A stretch of 64,000 bases of DNA from Rosistilla carotiformis. GTDB taxonomy: Bacteria > Planctomycetota > Planctomycetia > Pirellulales > Pirellulaceae. The position numbers and the translations under genes are program-made. The DNA is taken from contig NZ_CP036348.1 in assembly GCF_007753095.1 (NCBI RefSeq), forward strand, positions 4,999,411 through 5,063,410. The letters run 5' to 3'. Of the stretch, positions 35,558-43,983 are shown in pieces (position 1 is the first letter of the stretch; every line of letters starts with the position of its first letter). The notes under the pieces are model-generated. The model had not been told where the DNA came from. It searched no databases and worked only from the letters and a program-made list of their open reading frames with translations.

Positions 35558-35812
35558 ATGGCTGAACAGCACAGCAGATATCAAGAAAAGATCATCAAAA
35601 ATTATTATCGCAATCGCGACCAGATCGCGTTGCAGCGTTCTCAAGAATTGGTCACCGAGCTCTATCTGACGACTGGCAAAAAGCGGGAACAGGTTTGGAA
35701 GAACCTGGTCGGACACTTGGAGAAGCTGGGGCTGCCAGCAACCCAAATCACGCACCTGCAAGAAAAAGACGACCCCGCCGTGATCGCCGAAGTTCTCCAA
35801 AAGTACGCGTGA
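35558..35812 (+). CDS. Small conserved planctomycete-type protein
   Basis: An 84-residue soluble protein starting MAEQHSRYQEKIIKNYYRNRD. It is entirely helical by composition: YQEKIIKNYYRN, ALQRSQELVTELYL, KREQVWKNLVGHLEKLGL, ITHLQEKDDPAVIAEVL. I believe this pattern recurs in planctomycete genomes, but that is memory and not a search. ATG 35558 is preferred over 35534 and 35513 because the family-like beginning starts there. Function unknown; it could bind nucleic acid or a protein partner given its basic helices. Confidence 0.65.
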   Translation: MAEQHSRYQEKIIKNYYRNRDQIALQRSQELVTELYLTTGKKREQVWKNLVGHLEKLGLPATQITHLQEKDDPAVIAEVLQKYA

Positions 35813-36061
35813 CCGTTGCCGACGGGGACGTGGATGCCGCGGGACGCAAGCACCCGCGGGCGGCCCCAAACCCGACCGAGAACCAAGGCGTGGGATGACA
35901 ATTGCCAGATCGTCGAGAGGTCCGCAGAAATGCCGAAGAGACGATTGGACGATCCGTCCAAGTGGCCGCCGCTTAATTCGCCGTCGTTCGATGGCAAGCC
36001 TTGCTGACGCGGATCGGTTCACGTCGCCGAACGTTGGGGCGGGTGTTGCGTTGGAGGAGAC

Positions 36062-37273
36062 GTGAAGACTGTGAATTCACTACGGATCGAGATCGGAGTC
36101 GTCGTCGCGGGGGAATTGGACACGGTCGATCGGGAAGCCCTGGGGAAGGCGATCGAGTGGTTGTCCGATGAGTTGACGAAAACGCATTCCACCGGCGGCC
36201 TTCAGTTTTGCTTTACCCAGCTGCAACGTCCGGAGATGCTTGTCGGTTTCCTCGCCGAACCGAGCATCTTGTTGCGACAGGCACAAGAGGAGCGTGACCG
36301 AAAGCACTGGGACTTTGTCTTTGTCGTGACCGCGGCGGAATTGATCGGAAAATACACGTCGTCGTCCTGCTTTGCCGCTCTCAGTCGCCCTTTCGATGCG
36401 GCGGTTTTCTCCACCTCGCTGATCGACCCCAAAGCCAGCGGAGAACCATCTGGTCGCGACCAGCGTGTCGAACGGATCGCCGGCCGCCTGGGCCGCTTAA
36501 TGCTGCACGCAATCGGTCACTTGTCGGGCTTGGGGCAGATGGGTGATGCGGAAAATTTCATGTATCGCCCCACATCGGCCTCGGAAGTCGACCGGATGTC
36601 CGAACTGGAAGAATGGCAACAGGAACGTCAGCAGGCCTCCCTAATCGAAATGGCAGACCCTCGACTCGAGGAAGACGCTCCGGCCAACATCCGTCGTTGG
36701 TGGTTTGCCCCGCAAGCGGCATGGATCAATCGCCGCGAAATCGCCGAAGCCGTCTGGGCGGCCCGTCCGTGGCAATTCCCTCGGCGGCTGTCGGGGCTCG
36801 CAATCGCCTCGGTATCGACATTGCTGGTCCTGATGATGACCGCCGAAGCGTGGGACCTCGCCCTGGCGCAAAGCATCCCCGCGCAGATCCTTCTCGCCGT
36901 TCTTGTCCTCATCGCAGCGACCGTCTTTGTCGCCATGCGGCAACAGTTGCTAATCCGCCGCAGCAGCACGCGCAGCGAACAAAACGTCGTCACGACCGTC
37001 TCGGCATTGCTGATCGTTTCGGTGGGCTTGGCGACGATGTGGGTAATGCTGTTGGTCTTCGCCCTGCTGATCTCGTCGCTACTCTTTTCCGCCCCATTGA
37101 TCGCAAGTTGGGCTGCGTCGGGCAACCTTGCCGCGGGACAGGTTGATTTTGGATGCCGGTTCGCAATGAGCAGTTTCGGAAGTTCACTGGGCCTGTTGAT
37201 CGGTGCCCTCGGCGCCAGCTTTGAGTCCCAAAACTACTTTCAGCATGTCATCTTTGTCGACGAAGAACTTTAG
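36062..37273 (+). CDS. Membrane protein with metzincin-like domain lacking the catalytic Glu
   Basis: A 403-residue protein with a GTG start preceded by GGAGGA. Residues about 5-215 are soluble; RLMLHAIGHLSGLGQMGDAENFMY (His149 and His153) looks like a metalloprotease zinc helix of the archaemetzincin type, but HExxH reads HAIGH, with Ala150 at the catalytic Glu. The nearby VFSTSLIDP strand and a Met after the helix also fit the fold. The C-terminal half has about four membrane helices (roughly 245-265, 270-292, 312-345 and 370-390). It is probably a zinc-binding or fully degenerate pseudoenzyme. Its end overlaps the convergent SPW gene by 26 bases. Confidence 0.65.
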   Translation: MKTVNSLRIEIGVVVAGELDTVDREALGKAIEWLSDELTKTHSTGGLQFCFTQLQRPEMLVGFLAEPSILLRQAQEERDRKHWDFVFVVTAAELIGKYTSSSCFAALSRPFDAAVFSTSLIDPKASGEPSGRDQRVERIAGRLGRLMLHAIGHLSGLGQMGDAENFMYRPTSASEVDRMSELEEWQQERQQASLIEMADPRLEEDAPANIRRWWFAPQAAWINRREIAEAVWAARPWQFPRRLSGLAIASVSTLLVLMMTAEAWDLALAQSIPAQILLAVLVLIAATVFVAMRQQLLIRRSSTRSEQNVVTTVSALLIVSVGLATMWVMLLVFALLISSLLFSAPLIASWAASGNLAAGQVDFGCRFAMSSFGSSLGLLIGALGASFESQNYFQHVIFVDEEL

Positions 37274-37640
37274 CCGACGGTTGCGTCGAGGATTCGTGTT
37301 CGGCCAGCGTTTTCTGCCAAACCAGCGGCGGCTGCGAAGCGTGGCTGGGAATCAATGCGATCATCAGCAGGAATAATCCGACGACGATGTGATTCTGATG
37401 CGCCGGTGGAGGCGGCAATTCGGCAAAGCGGCCCCAGAGAATCATCCCCAAGGCAATCGCTAAGATCAGCAGATGCGCGTGCCGTGTGGGATGCCAATAC
37501 GACAGGCCCGACAACACCGCGATCAGCACGGCGATTCCAAGGTCCGCCCAAAGAAGAGTTGGGTCGGATTGCACGGCGAAGATGAATGGACTGAGCGCCA
37601 GCCATACCGCCGTCATGATTTCGACAACGCGTCCCCACAT
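37248..37640 (-). CDS. SPW-repeat-type small membrane protein
   Basis: A 130-residue protein with four hydrophobic segments (about 8-24, 30-47, 55-70 and 85-97). MTAVWLALSPFIF and the following YWHPTRHAH fit the SPW repeat family (Pfam SPW), in which two SPW-like motifs lie in membrane helices. Its ATG shares a base with the stop of the VKOR-like gene (TAATG), so the two are translationally coupled. The C terminus overlaps the convergent pseudo-metzincin gene by 26 bases. Function unknown. Confidence 0.72.
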   Translation of the reverse strand: MWGRVVEIMTAVWLALSPFIFAVQSDPTLLWADLGIAVLIAVLSGLSYWHPTRHAHLLILAIALGMILWGRFAELPPPPAHQNHIVVGLFLLMIALIPSHASQPPLVWQKTLAEHESSTQPSAKVLRRQR

Positions 37641-38272
37641 TAGGTTGTCTCCCGAGACAAGAGAGTTTCGGCGGCATGCTCGAGTGCATCACTGCGATTT
37701 CCCCAGAACGCGTCCCAGAGAAGCCGCTTGCTTCGATTCTGTCGCCACACGATCCAAAGATAGGTGAGCGACGCACGGACTTCATCCCACGCCCAATAGA
37801 CGAGGATTAGCGAAATCGCAGCGGTCACCAAGCACAAGAAACACCACGATCCAACAACGAACGCCTGGCAAAGAACCAGCACGACGCTAACGATCCCCAA
37901 CGGGATCACATCGATGCCGAATAGTATCACCAACCAAGGACGATACTGCCAACGCCGGGGCGATCCCGCCAACCCCAGCACGGCGTCTCCCAGGTACGCC
38001 AGGACGCCGAGTGCGGCATCATGGATCCCCAGGATGCCGTACATTCTTTTCGCCGTGTCCGACTTCAGCACGTCATTGGTCCCATCGCCGAACACCGGGT
38101 CCCATGTCGTTTCGATCAGCCCCCATTGGAAGAGCGCCAAGTGGGAAGAGATCACCGCGGCAACGAACGCCAACAGACAGATCGGGATCCGCTGGGACCA
38201 CGCCGAAGGATTGTGCGAGTACGGTGGAACGTTGCGGTGAAGGTCGTCGACGGGAAGGGTGACGTTAGACAT
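37640..38272 (-). CDS. VKOR-family membrane protein without the loop cysteines
   Basis: A 210-residue membrane protein with four to five helices. The C-terminal part has WCFLC (Cys144 and Cys147) in a helix, the redox pair of vitamin K epoxide reductases, in the setting VLVLCQAFVVGSWCFLCLV. The first loop, which in VKOR normally carries two more cysteines, instead reads WDPVFGDGTNDVL with none. The only other cysteines are Cys32 and Cys135. ATG 38272 is preferred over the open frame to 38398, which overlaps the epimerase gene. It sits between the SDR epimerase gene and the SPW gene, all minus strand. It may use quinone and the single CxxC differently from classic VKOR. Confidence 0.78.
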   Translation of the reverse strand: MSNVTLPVDDLHRNVPPYSHNPSAWSQRIPICLLAFVAAVISSHLALFQWGLIETTWDPVFGDGTNDVLKSDTAKRMYGILGIHDAALGVLAYLGDAVLGLAGSPRRWQYRPWLVILFGIDVIPLGIVSVVLVLCQAFVVGSWCFLCLVTAAISLILVYWAWDEVRASLTYLWIVWRQNRSKRLLWDAFWGNRSDALEHAAETLLSRETT

Positions 38273-38367
38273 AGTGACCCGTTGGGTTTGCACATGATGA
38301 CTAGGAATAAAAGCCGTCGCCTCGCTTCCAACCGACAAGCCAGCAGGAGCCAAGGCCGACAAAGCGT

Positions 38368-39426
38368 TCAGCTTTCGAGCCCGTTGAGACGAAGCCACTG
38401 ACTGCGGTTTTTCTCCAACGCGTCGAGTATCTTAGGCAGGTGATCGATCAGCCGATGCTTCGGCTGCCAACCCAACAATGCTTTCGCCCTCGAGATATCC
38501 AGTGCGTAGTGATCGTCGGCCATGTCGACCATGAAGGGCTTGATGAACGCGTCGCCCCCGGAAAGCTTATCGGTGACCGCCGCTCCGACTTTGGCGACCG
38601 TCTTGGGGACATAGAGCGTTGTCCAATCTTCGCCATGAATTCGCTGACCAATCGCATCCTGCAATGCTTCATACGACGGAGGATCGGGTTCACCGATAAG
38701 GATCGCCGTCTTCGCTTCGATCTTCGCCCGATTTTCCACTGTGGCGATGATGGCGTCGACGACATCGTCCAGATGAACCACCGATTGGCCTGCGTCGGTA
38801 TCTCCGGGAAAGAAGTAGCTCTGAAAGTCTTTTTCATCGATCCGCTTGATCTGCTGGACCAGCGTCGGTTGACGGCCGTAGTCGGTGTACACCCCTGCAA
38901 CCCTCAGGAACACCGACCGCACGCTGGGATGCCCTTCCCGGATTAACCGCTCGGTTTCGATCTTACTCTTGGGATAGGGCCACTTCGCCAGCAACGGATC
39001 TTCTTCGGTGATCCGCTGTCCCGGTTCACATGGCGCGTGGACCAGCATCGTGCTGGTGAAAATGAATTGCTGCAACTCAAAGCCATCGAGCGCGTTCAAC
39101 AGTCGATCGGTGCCGTGAATCGTGATCGCTTCGTAGGCGTCGCTATCTTCACCTGAAAAATCGTAGTAGGCCGCCATATGCACGACGCTCGCCAACTTCC
39201 CATCCGTACGGCGGCGGACGTCTTCGATCGCAGCACGCACATTGCTGTAGCTTGTGATATCGCACTCGATGTCGTGGACATGCGGATTAGCTTTGGGCGG
39301 TTCGGGCAGGCCAACGCGGTCGAAGCCGAAAACCTCGTACCCGCGATGGGCCAACGCTTCACAAACCGGCTGGCCCAGCAAACCCGAGCTGCCGGTGACG
39401 ATTACAGCAGGACGTTGAGTAGACAT
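38368..39426 (-). CDS. NAD(P)-dependent epimerase/dehydratase (extended SDR)
   Basis: A 352-residue extended short-chain dehydrogenase. AGGAG lies four to five bases before ATG 39426. The Rossmann motif is VTGSSGLLGQPV at the N terminus; the active site is YPKSKIETE (YxxxK) with a preceding Ser/Thr in FTSTMLVHA. Substrate-side segments include VYTDYG and VVHLDDVVDAI. The sugar-nucleotide or other substrate cannot be read. It is first in the minus-strand cassette with the VKOR-like and SPW genes, 95 bases upstream of the former. Confidence 0.86.
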   Translation of the reverse strand: MSTQRPAVIVTGSSGLLGQPVCEALAHRGYEVFGFDRVGLPEPPKANPHVHDIECDITSYSNVRAAIEDVRRRTDGKLASVVHMAAYYDFSGEDSDAYEAITIHGTDRLLNALDGFELQQFIFTSTMLVHAPCEPGQRITEEDPLLAKWPYPKSKIETERLIREGHPSVRSVFLRVAGVYTDYGRQPTLVQQIKRIDEKDFQSYFFPGDTDAGQSVVHLDDVVDAIIATVENRAKIEAKTAILIGEPDPPSYEALQDAIGQRIHGEDWTTLYVPKTVAKVGAAVTDKLSGGDAFIKPFMVDMADDHYALDISRAKALLGWQPKHRLIDHLPKILDALEKNRSQWLRLNGLES

Positions 39427-39636
39427 GATGCTCCTTGAAGTTTTCGTTTCGGAGATTCGATGATGAGAATCCCTCGCAAACGCCATGCCATCGCGGTGTG
39501 ATCGGATCGAACCTAAAGAACCGGAAGAACTGGAGCCCGCAAGCGTCTAGAACGCCAAGCCACGTGAAAGCCTATGGCATGCACCAAGGCCCTCTGCCCC
39601 GATGCGATGACACCAGATCATGCGGAACCCGATGAC

Positions 39637-40692
39637 TTATAACGTCCAGTAGATTGCCATGCCGCCGAGGTAGACGACCAAGACGGCAAATGAATCGATC
39701 CCCATCCCCAAGATCGTTCGGTCGCGTCGCTCCAGGATTCCCCACAGATAGAGACTGGTCGCGATGATCCCGATCGCACCGAGAAAGGCAGCCGAGGGTT
39801 GCAGCGCATCAAAGACAGGCCCCTCGCGATAGACAAGTTCGGCAGGAAGGAACAATGCGATCTCCAAGCTGTTGGTTCCCAAAATGTTACCCGCCGCCAT
39901 ACTGTAGGCGCCGAACCGGACCGCCGAATACGTGGTGCTCACTTCAGGCAGGCTTGTCGCAAGCGCGACCAACGTTGCACCGACGATGCTCTGCCCCATT
40001 CCCGTCTGTTCGGCGAGGGCTTCGCCTGTGCTGGCGACAAAAAAGCCACCGACAAGGACCACGACCGATGCCGCGAAAAACGACGCGACCAATCGCGACA
40101 TCGAAACGTTTCGGAACGCTTCATGATGCGCGTCTTTCAGATCATGGGCCGACTCCGGCGGCTGTGCGATTTCGCCTCGCGGCTCCCACCGCGGGTCCCC
40201 TTCGTATCGGTAAATCACCCACATCGAAAACAAGTAGGCCACGAACAGAAGGACCGGCCAAAACCCAACGCCCACCACCGCGAACAGTTCCCCGCTGACG
40301 ACCGCCGCCGAGGCCAATGCAATCAGTCCGATCAACATGATCCCCGCCATCAGCAACGACGACTGGGGAGAAAAGAGCGTCAAGGGTCGGCCTCGAACCA
40401 CCAAGGCATCGATGACCGCGAGCACGGCAATCTGCATCACGACACCTCCCAAGAGGTTCGTTCCGGCGAGCTCTGCCGCCCCCGAGTGCGAGGCGGTCAG
40501 GGTGGTCGCCAGCTCCGGCAAGCTCGTCGCCCCGCCTAGCAACAGCACTCCCGCAAATGCCTTCCCCAACCCGGTCCGATCCGCGAAAAGATCGACGTAC
40601 TTGCTAAGCTTCGTCCCCGCCCCCCATACCAGCAGCGCTCCGGCAATGAATATCGCCGAATTGACTCCCACACTGTTGTTTGCAAAGTCCAT
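39637..40692 (-). CDS. CaCA-family sodium/calcium exchanger
   Basis: A 351-residue antiporter with about ten membrane helices. The two alpha repeats are GGATSLPELATTLTA with GTNLLGG, and ALATSLPEVSTTYSA with GNILGTNSL. These repeats hold the ion-binding Glu and Asn/Thr residues of YrbG/Na+/Ca2+ exchangers. The start at ATG 40692 follows an in-frame GTG at 40704. The protein should export Ca2+ in exchange for Na+ or H+ at the inner membrane. Confidence 0.92.
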   Translation of the reverse strand: MDFANNSVGVNSAIFIAGALLVWGAGTKLSKYVDLFADRTGLGKAFAGVLLLGGATSLPELATTLTASHSGAAELAGTNLLGGVVMQIAVLAVIDALVVRGRPLTLFSPQSSLLMAGIMLIGLIALASAAVVSGELFAVVGVGFWPVLLFVAYLFSMWVIYRYEGDPRWEPRGEIAQPPESAHDLKDAHHEAFRNVSMSRLVASFFAASVVVLVGGFFVASTGEALAEQTGMGQSIVGATLVALATSLPEVSTTYSAVRFGAYSMAAGNILGTNSLEIALFLPAELVYREGPVFDALQPSAAFLGAIGIIATSLYLWGILERRDRTILGMGIDSFAVLVVYLGGMAIYWTL

Positions 40693-40979
40693 CAACGCGC
40701 ACACCGCTCTCTATTGCTGAAGTGGATCTGGAATTCCGATATCGGCGACTCTATGCAAGAGACATGCCGGGCCCCCAATGCGATCATGCATGGTCCTAAG
40801 ATGAAGGCAGCAAGCCGTTGCGAATTGGTTTCCGCGAGAACCGGCGGTGAGCCGTATGATCGGGAACGCATTGGTCGTTCACCATCCGGGCTGCTGGATT
40901 CCAAACCAATCCGCCGTGGCAACGATCTCGCTGGAGTGCCTTCTCGAGACTGCCGCGCCCCCAAACTCCAACGCCCGGT

Positions 40980-41177
40980 TTAAGAGGGCCCATCACCGGA
41001 AAGGTTGACCAAACCGGGCGGACGCGCCGCCATGATATACACCGCGTGCAGCATGCCGGGCACGAACCCAAGCATCGTCAAAAGCACATTGCACCAAAAA
41101 TATTTCCCGATGCCAAACTGCATGTAGACCGACAATGGCGGCACAAAAAAAGCGATCAGTAGTCTTACATAGTTCAC
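40980..41177 (-). CDS. YqaE/Pmp3-family small membrane protein
   Basis: A 65-residue protein with two membrane helices. The core is LLIAFFVPPLSVYM, then GKYFWCNVLLTMLGFVPGMLHAVYIM, matching the Pmp3/YqaE consensus (LLPPLxVFL, NxxLTxLGxxPGxxHA). The start is GTG 41177 because GGGAG lies six bases upstream and family members begin at this point; the open frame extends to 41210. Homologues are small proteolipids, often stress-induced, that affect membrane potential. The C-terminal tail is soluble. Confidence 0.9.
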   Translation of the reverse strand: MNYVRLLIAFFVPPLSVYMQFGIGKYFWCNVLLTMLGFVPGMLHAVYIMAARPPGLVNLSGDGPS

Positions 41178-41634
41178 GGCTAGCTCCCATTCCGTATTCA
41201 TTCCCAACACCGCGTCACGCTCAAGCTACGCCGCTCGGCTTCTCTTTCGGACCGCGGAAGGGCAACGCGCATCGGCCTTCCCCACGGCCCGATCGGCAAC
41301 CTGCCGCAGCTTCCCGCGGATCTGGCGCCGAAGGACTTTGGACACGACGATGACGAACCGACCTGCACAGTTTTCGCGGTCTCTGCAAGCACGGGCCGCA
41401 TCGCCGGCAACGCAGTGAATTCGCAAATCACGTTCCAATGCGATCGACTTGCTGGACGTCCTGTGGGCAATCGACTGGAAAGGATCGACGCGAGCTGCCG
41501 CACACGGGGCTTGCAACGGAGGCAACGGAAATCCACGAATGCCTTCAACCCGAACACCGCTTGCATCATAATGGCGTTCAAACCGGAATCTTCGCTCCGC
41601 GTCCTCAAGCTCATCGAAACCAGGCAGGCTCCTT
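41178..41634. other. Intergenic region, nothing recognised
   Basis: A 457-base stretch between the YqaE-type gene (minus) and the sulfatase (plus). Overlapping open frames occur on both strands, but none has a ribosome site, a domain or plausible residue composition. The promoters of both genes must lie here. Confidence 0.5.
41184..41188 (-). promoter_or_regulatory. Shine-Dalgarno site that fixes the YqaE start
   Basis: GGGAG on the minus strand, six bases from GTG 41177. It supports a 65-residue product instead of the longer frame from 41210. Confidence 0.65.
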
Positions 41635-43182
41635 ATGGATCGTTCACTTCGGGTGGGGCTACAGTGTCTCGCCACGGCCCTCATTCTTTCCATCTCACCT
41701 TTTGCCGGAACGCAATCCGCACGAGCCGACGATGCCCCGCGTCCCAACATCGTCTTCATTCTGGCCGACGACATGGGCTGGAACCAACCGGGGTTTCAGG
41801 GGGGCAATCCCGAACTGACACCTCACCTAGATGGTTTGGCAGCCCAGAGCGTTCGGCTGACGCAGTTCTACAGCCATTCGGTCTGCGCTCCGACGCGTGG
41901 GGCCCTGTTGACCGGACGCTATGCGTTCCGCAATTGGATGGACTGGCGATCGGAAGATTTTGGCAAGCCGAGCTATCTAAAGAAGCTTGGTTTGACGTTG
42001 GCTCACAACGATCGCGGCGAACCGACACGGCGGATCCACGCATTGGATACCAACGAACGGACGGTGGCCGAAGCGTTGCAAGAAGCGGGCTATTTCACGG
42101 GGATCGTCGGCAAGTGGCACTGCGGCGAATGGCTCGACGAACACCTGCCGATGGCTCAAGGTTTCAACCACCAATACGGACACTACGCCTGGGGCGTCGA
42201 CTACTACACCAAAACGATCGAGCACAACGCGCCGGCCCGGTTTGCCGTTTACGATTGGCATCGAAATCAGCAACCGATTCAAGAAGAGGGTTATACGACC
42301 GACTTGATCGCGGCCGAAGCACAGCGGGTGATCGCTAGCCAGTCGGCCGACAAGCCTTTCTTTTTGTACGTTCCGTTTAACGCGGTCCATGGTCCGCTGA
42401 ACGATCCGCCGCGTTATACGGACAAGTTCGACGTCCGCCAGGCGATGCTCAAGTGCCTGGACGACGCGGTGGGCAAGATCGTCGCGGCAGTCGATCAAAG
42501 CGACTTCGCCCAAAACACGCTTGTTGTTTTTGCGAACGACAACGGGCCGGTACTGGAAGAGATGAGCAAGCCGTATCGGGGCACGAAGAACACGACTTTT
42601 GAAGGGGGCGTCCGCGTTCCCTGCTTGGTCCGCTGGCCCGGGCATGTCGATGCCGGCAGTTCCAACGACGGAATGATGTTCATCGCCGATTGGTACACGA
42701 CCTGTATCGCGTTGGCCGGCGGATCGCGCGAACAACCGCTTCCGGTCGATGGCCTCGACATGACCGGAATGCTCTTCGGCGGCGAACCAAGCCCACGCGA
42801 TGAGATCATCTTCGAGGTGACCGGCAGCGTTCGCCTGCCGACCATTCGCAGCGGCGATTGGAAGCTGATGGGAGATGTTCTTTACAACATCAAGACCGAT
42901 CCGTACGAGACGACCGATGTGGCCGACCAGCATCCGCAGGTCGTCCGCCGACTCGCCGATCGTTTGGCGGAAGTTGGCCGCCAGCGGCCGCCGCTAGGGG
43001 ACAAGCCACTGCTGATGGATCCCCCGCTTCCCTATATTTATGGTCAGAAGGAGAGTCTCGCGCCGCCGGCGTGGCTCAAACAAGCCGTCGATGCGGTCCG
43101 CGCGAAACAACCGCAACATTGGGCTCCGGGAGAAACGCCCTGGCCGCAAGCTCCCGTCGGCGCCAACGCGGCCAAGCAATAA
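41635..43182 (+). CDS. Secreted type I sulfatase
   Basis: A 515-residue exported hydrolase with a signal peptide (LQCLATALILSISPFAG, cleavage near SARA). The formylglycine site is SVCAPTRGALLTGRY with Cys84 in CxPxR. Metal and substrate residues are visible in FILADDMGWN (Asp45 and Asp46), GKWHCG, and the late FANDNGPVLEE. The Cys needs conversion by a formylglycine-generating enzyme encoded elsewhere. It should cleave sulfate esters, for example from sulfated polysaccharides, a common planctomycete trait. The substrate is not predictable. Confidence 0.93.
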   Translation: MDRSLRVGLQCLATALILSISPFAGTQSARADDAPRPNIVFILADDMGWNQPGFQGGNPELTPHLDGLAAQSVRLTQFYSHSVCAPTRGALLTGRYAFRNWMDWRSEDFGKPSYLKKLGLTLAHNDRGEPTRRIHALDTNERTVAEALQEAGYFTGIVGKWHCGEWLDEHLPMAQGFNHQYGHYAWGVDYYTKTIEHNAPARFAVYDWHRNQQPIQEEGYTTDLIAAEAQRVIASQSADKPFFLYVPFNAVHGPLNDPPRYTDKFDVRQAMLKCLDDAVGKIVAAVDQSDFAQNTLVVFANDNGPVLEEMSKPYRGTKNTTFEGGVRVPCLVRWPGHVDAGSSNDGMMFIADWYTTCIALAGGSREQPLPVDGLDMTGMLFGGEPSPRDEIIFEVTGSVRLPTIRSGDWKLMGDVLYNIKTDPYETTDVADQHPQVVRRLADRLAEVGRQRPPLGDKPLLMDPPLPYIYGQKESLAPPAWLKQAVDAVRAKQPQHWAPGETPWPQAPVGANAAKQ

Positions 43183-43192
43183 CGCTAATTTG

Positions 43193-43660
43193 CTACAGCT
43201 TGACCCAACCCGGCTGCAGGGGCTTTTTCACGTTCAAGTGATGGCCACGAATCACGTGGGGTACCCACAGCGATTGCTGAATCAGATCGATCAGCGTGTT
43301 GGGGTCCAGCGGCTTGAACAGACAGCGAGCCGGCGAGATCGGGTCGAGCCGCGTTTCCAGCCCGGCCCAACAGCTTTCCGCGATCAGGATCACTGGCACG
43401 TCGGCCAACGGTTCGGGATGCAGCTCGCGAAGCGCATGGATTTGGTCGATCGCAGCGGCCGCATCGTCGGCGACATCCCACAAGATCATATCGATCGGCC
43501 TTTGCTCGACCGCCTTGCAGGCCGCTTTGGCGTTACGAGCGCAATAACATTCGTAACCTTGCGAATCGATCACCGCGGCGAGCGCCGTAAGGCTCACTGG
43601 GCGAGGGTCAACGACCAACACGGTCGCGCTGCCGCGGTGCCGGTGGGTAATGTGAGACAT
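43193..43660 (-). CDS. Stand-alone response-regulator receiver-like protein
   Basis: A 155-residue protein with GAGGA seven bases before ATG 43660. It is a single receiver-like domain: TVLVVDPRP (only one Asp of the usual acidic pair), the phospho-acceptor position in MILWDVADD, and the Lys in CLFKPLD. A short basic tail follows and there is no output domain. It is probably a CheY-like or connector protein, with a non-classical acidic pocket. It is convergent with the sulfatase (ten bases between stops) and divergent from lysS. Confidence 0.7.
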   Translation of the reverse strand: MSHITHRHRGSATVLVVDPRPVSLTALAAVIDSQGYECYCARNAKAACKAVEQRPIDMILWDVADDAAAAIDQIHALRELHPEPLADVPVILIAESCWAGLETRLDPISPARCLFKPLDPNTLIDLIQQSLWVPHVIRGHHLNVKKPLQPGWVKL

Positions 43661-43983
43661 GGCTTCGTTCCTCGTCATTTCAAAGACCGGGCGAACCACG
43701 TTGGCAACGGCAGGGGCATCCAGACGCTTGCCTTCGCGGGCCCATCTGGAACAAAATCGGCATAAAATTCGATCTGCTTGCATTCCGATTGGGTAATTCT
43801 TGACGATTTGTCCAGCATTGGCTCGGTTTGGTGCGGTTGCAGCAAATAACCGCAAGTCTACAATCGCCCCAGCGAGCCGATCGATTGCGGACGACCGGGA
43901 GCTGCGGATTCCGCACTCCGTTGGCAAACACCTGCAGACGCCCTCGTTTTCTTCCCCTCTTTCCGTTAACGCTTGATTCCACG
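43661..43983. other. Divergent intergenic region between the receiver gene and lysS
   Basis: A 323-base promoter region for both genes. The frame ahead of lysS is open but has no coding character, and I see no RNA gene or hairpin with a T-run. Confidence 0.45.

Noticed and set aside
41226-41614. Short frames on both strands before the sulfatase
   Set aside because: No ribosome site, no domain and Ser/Arg/Pro-rich composition.
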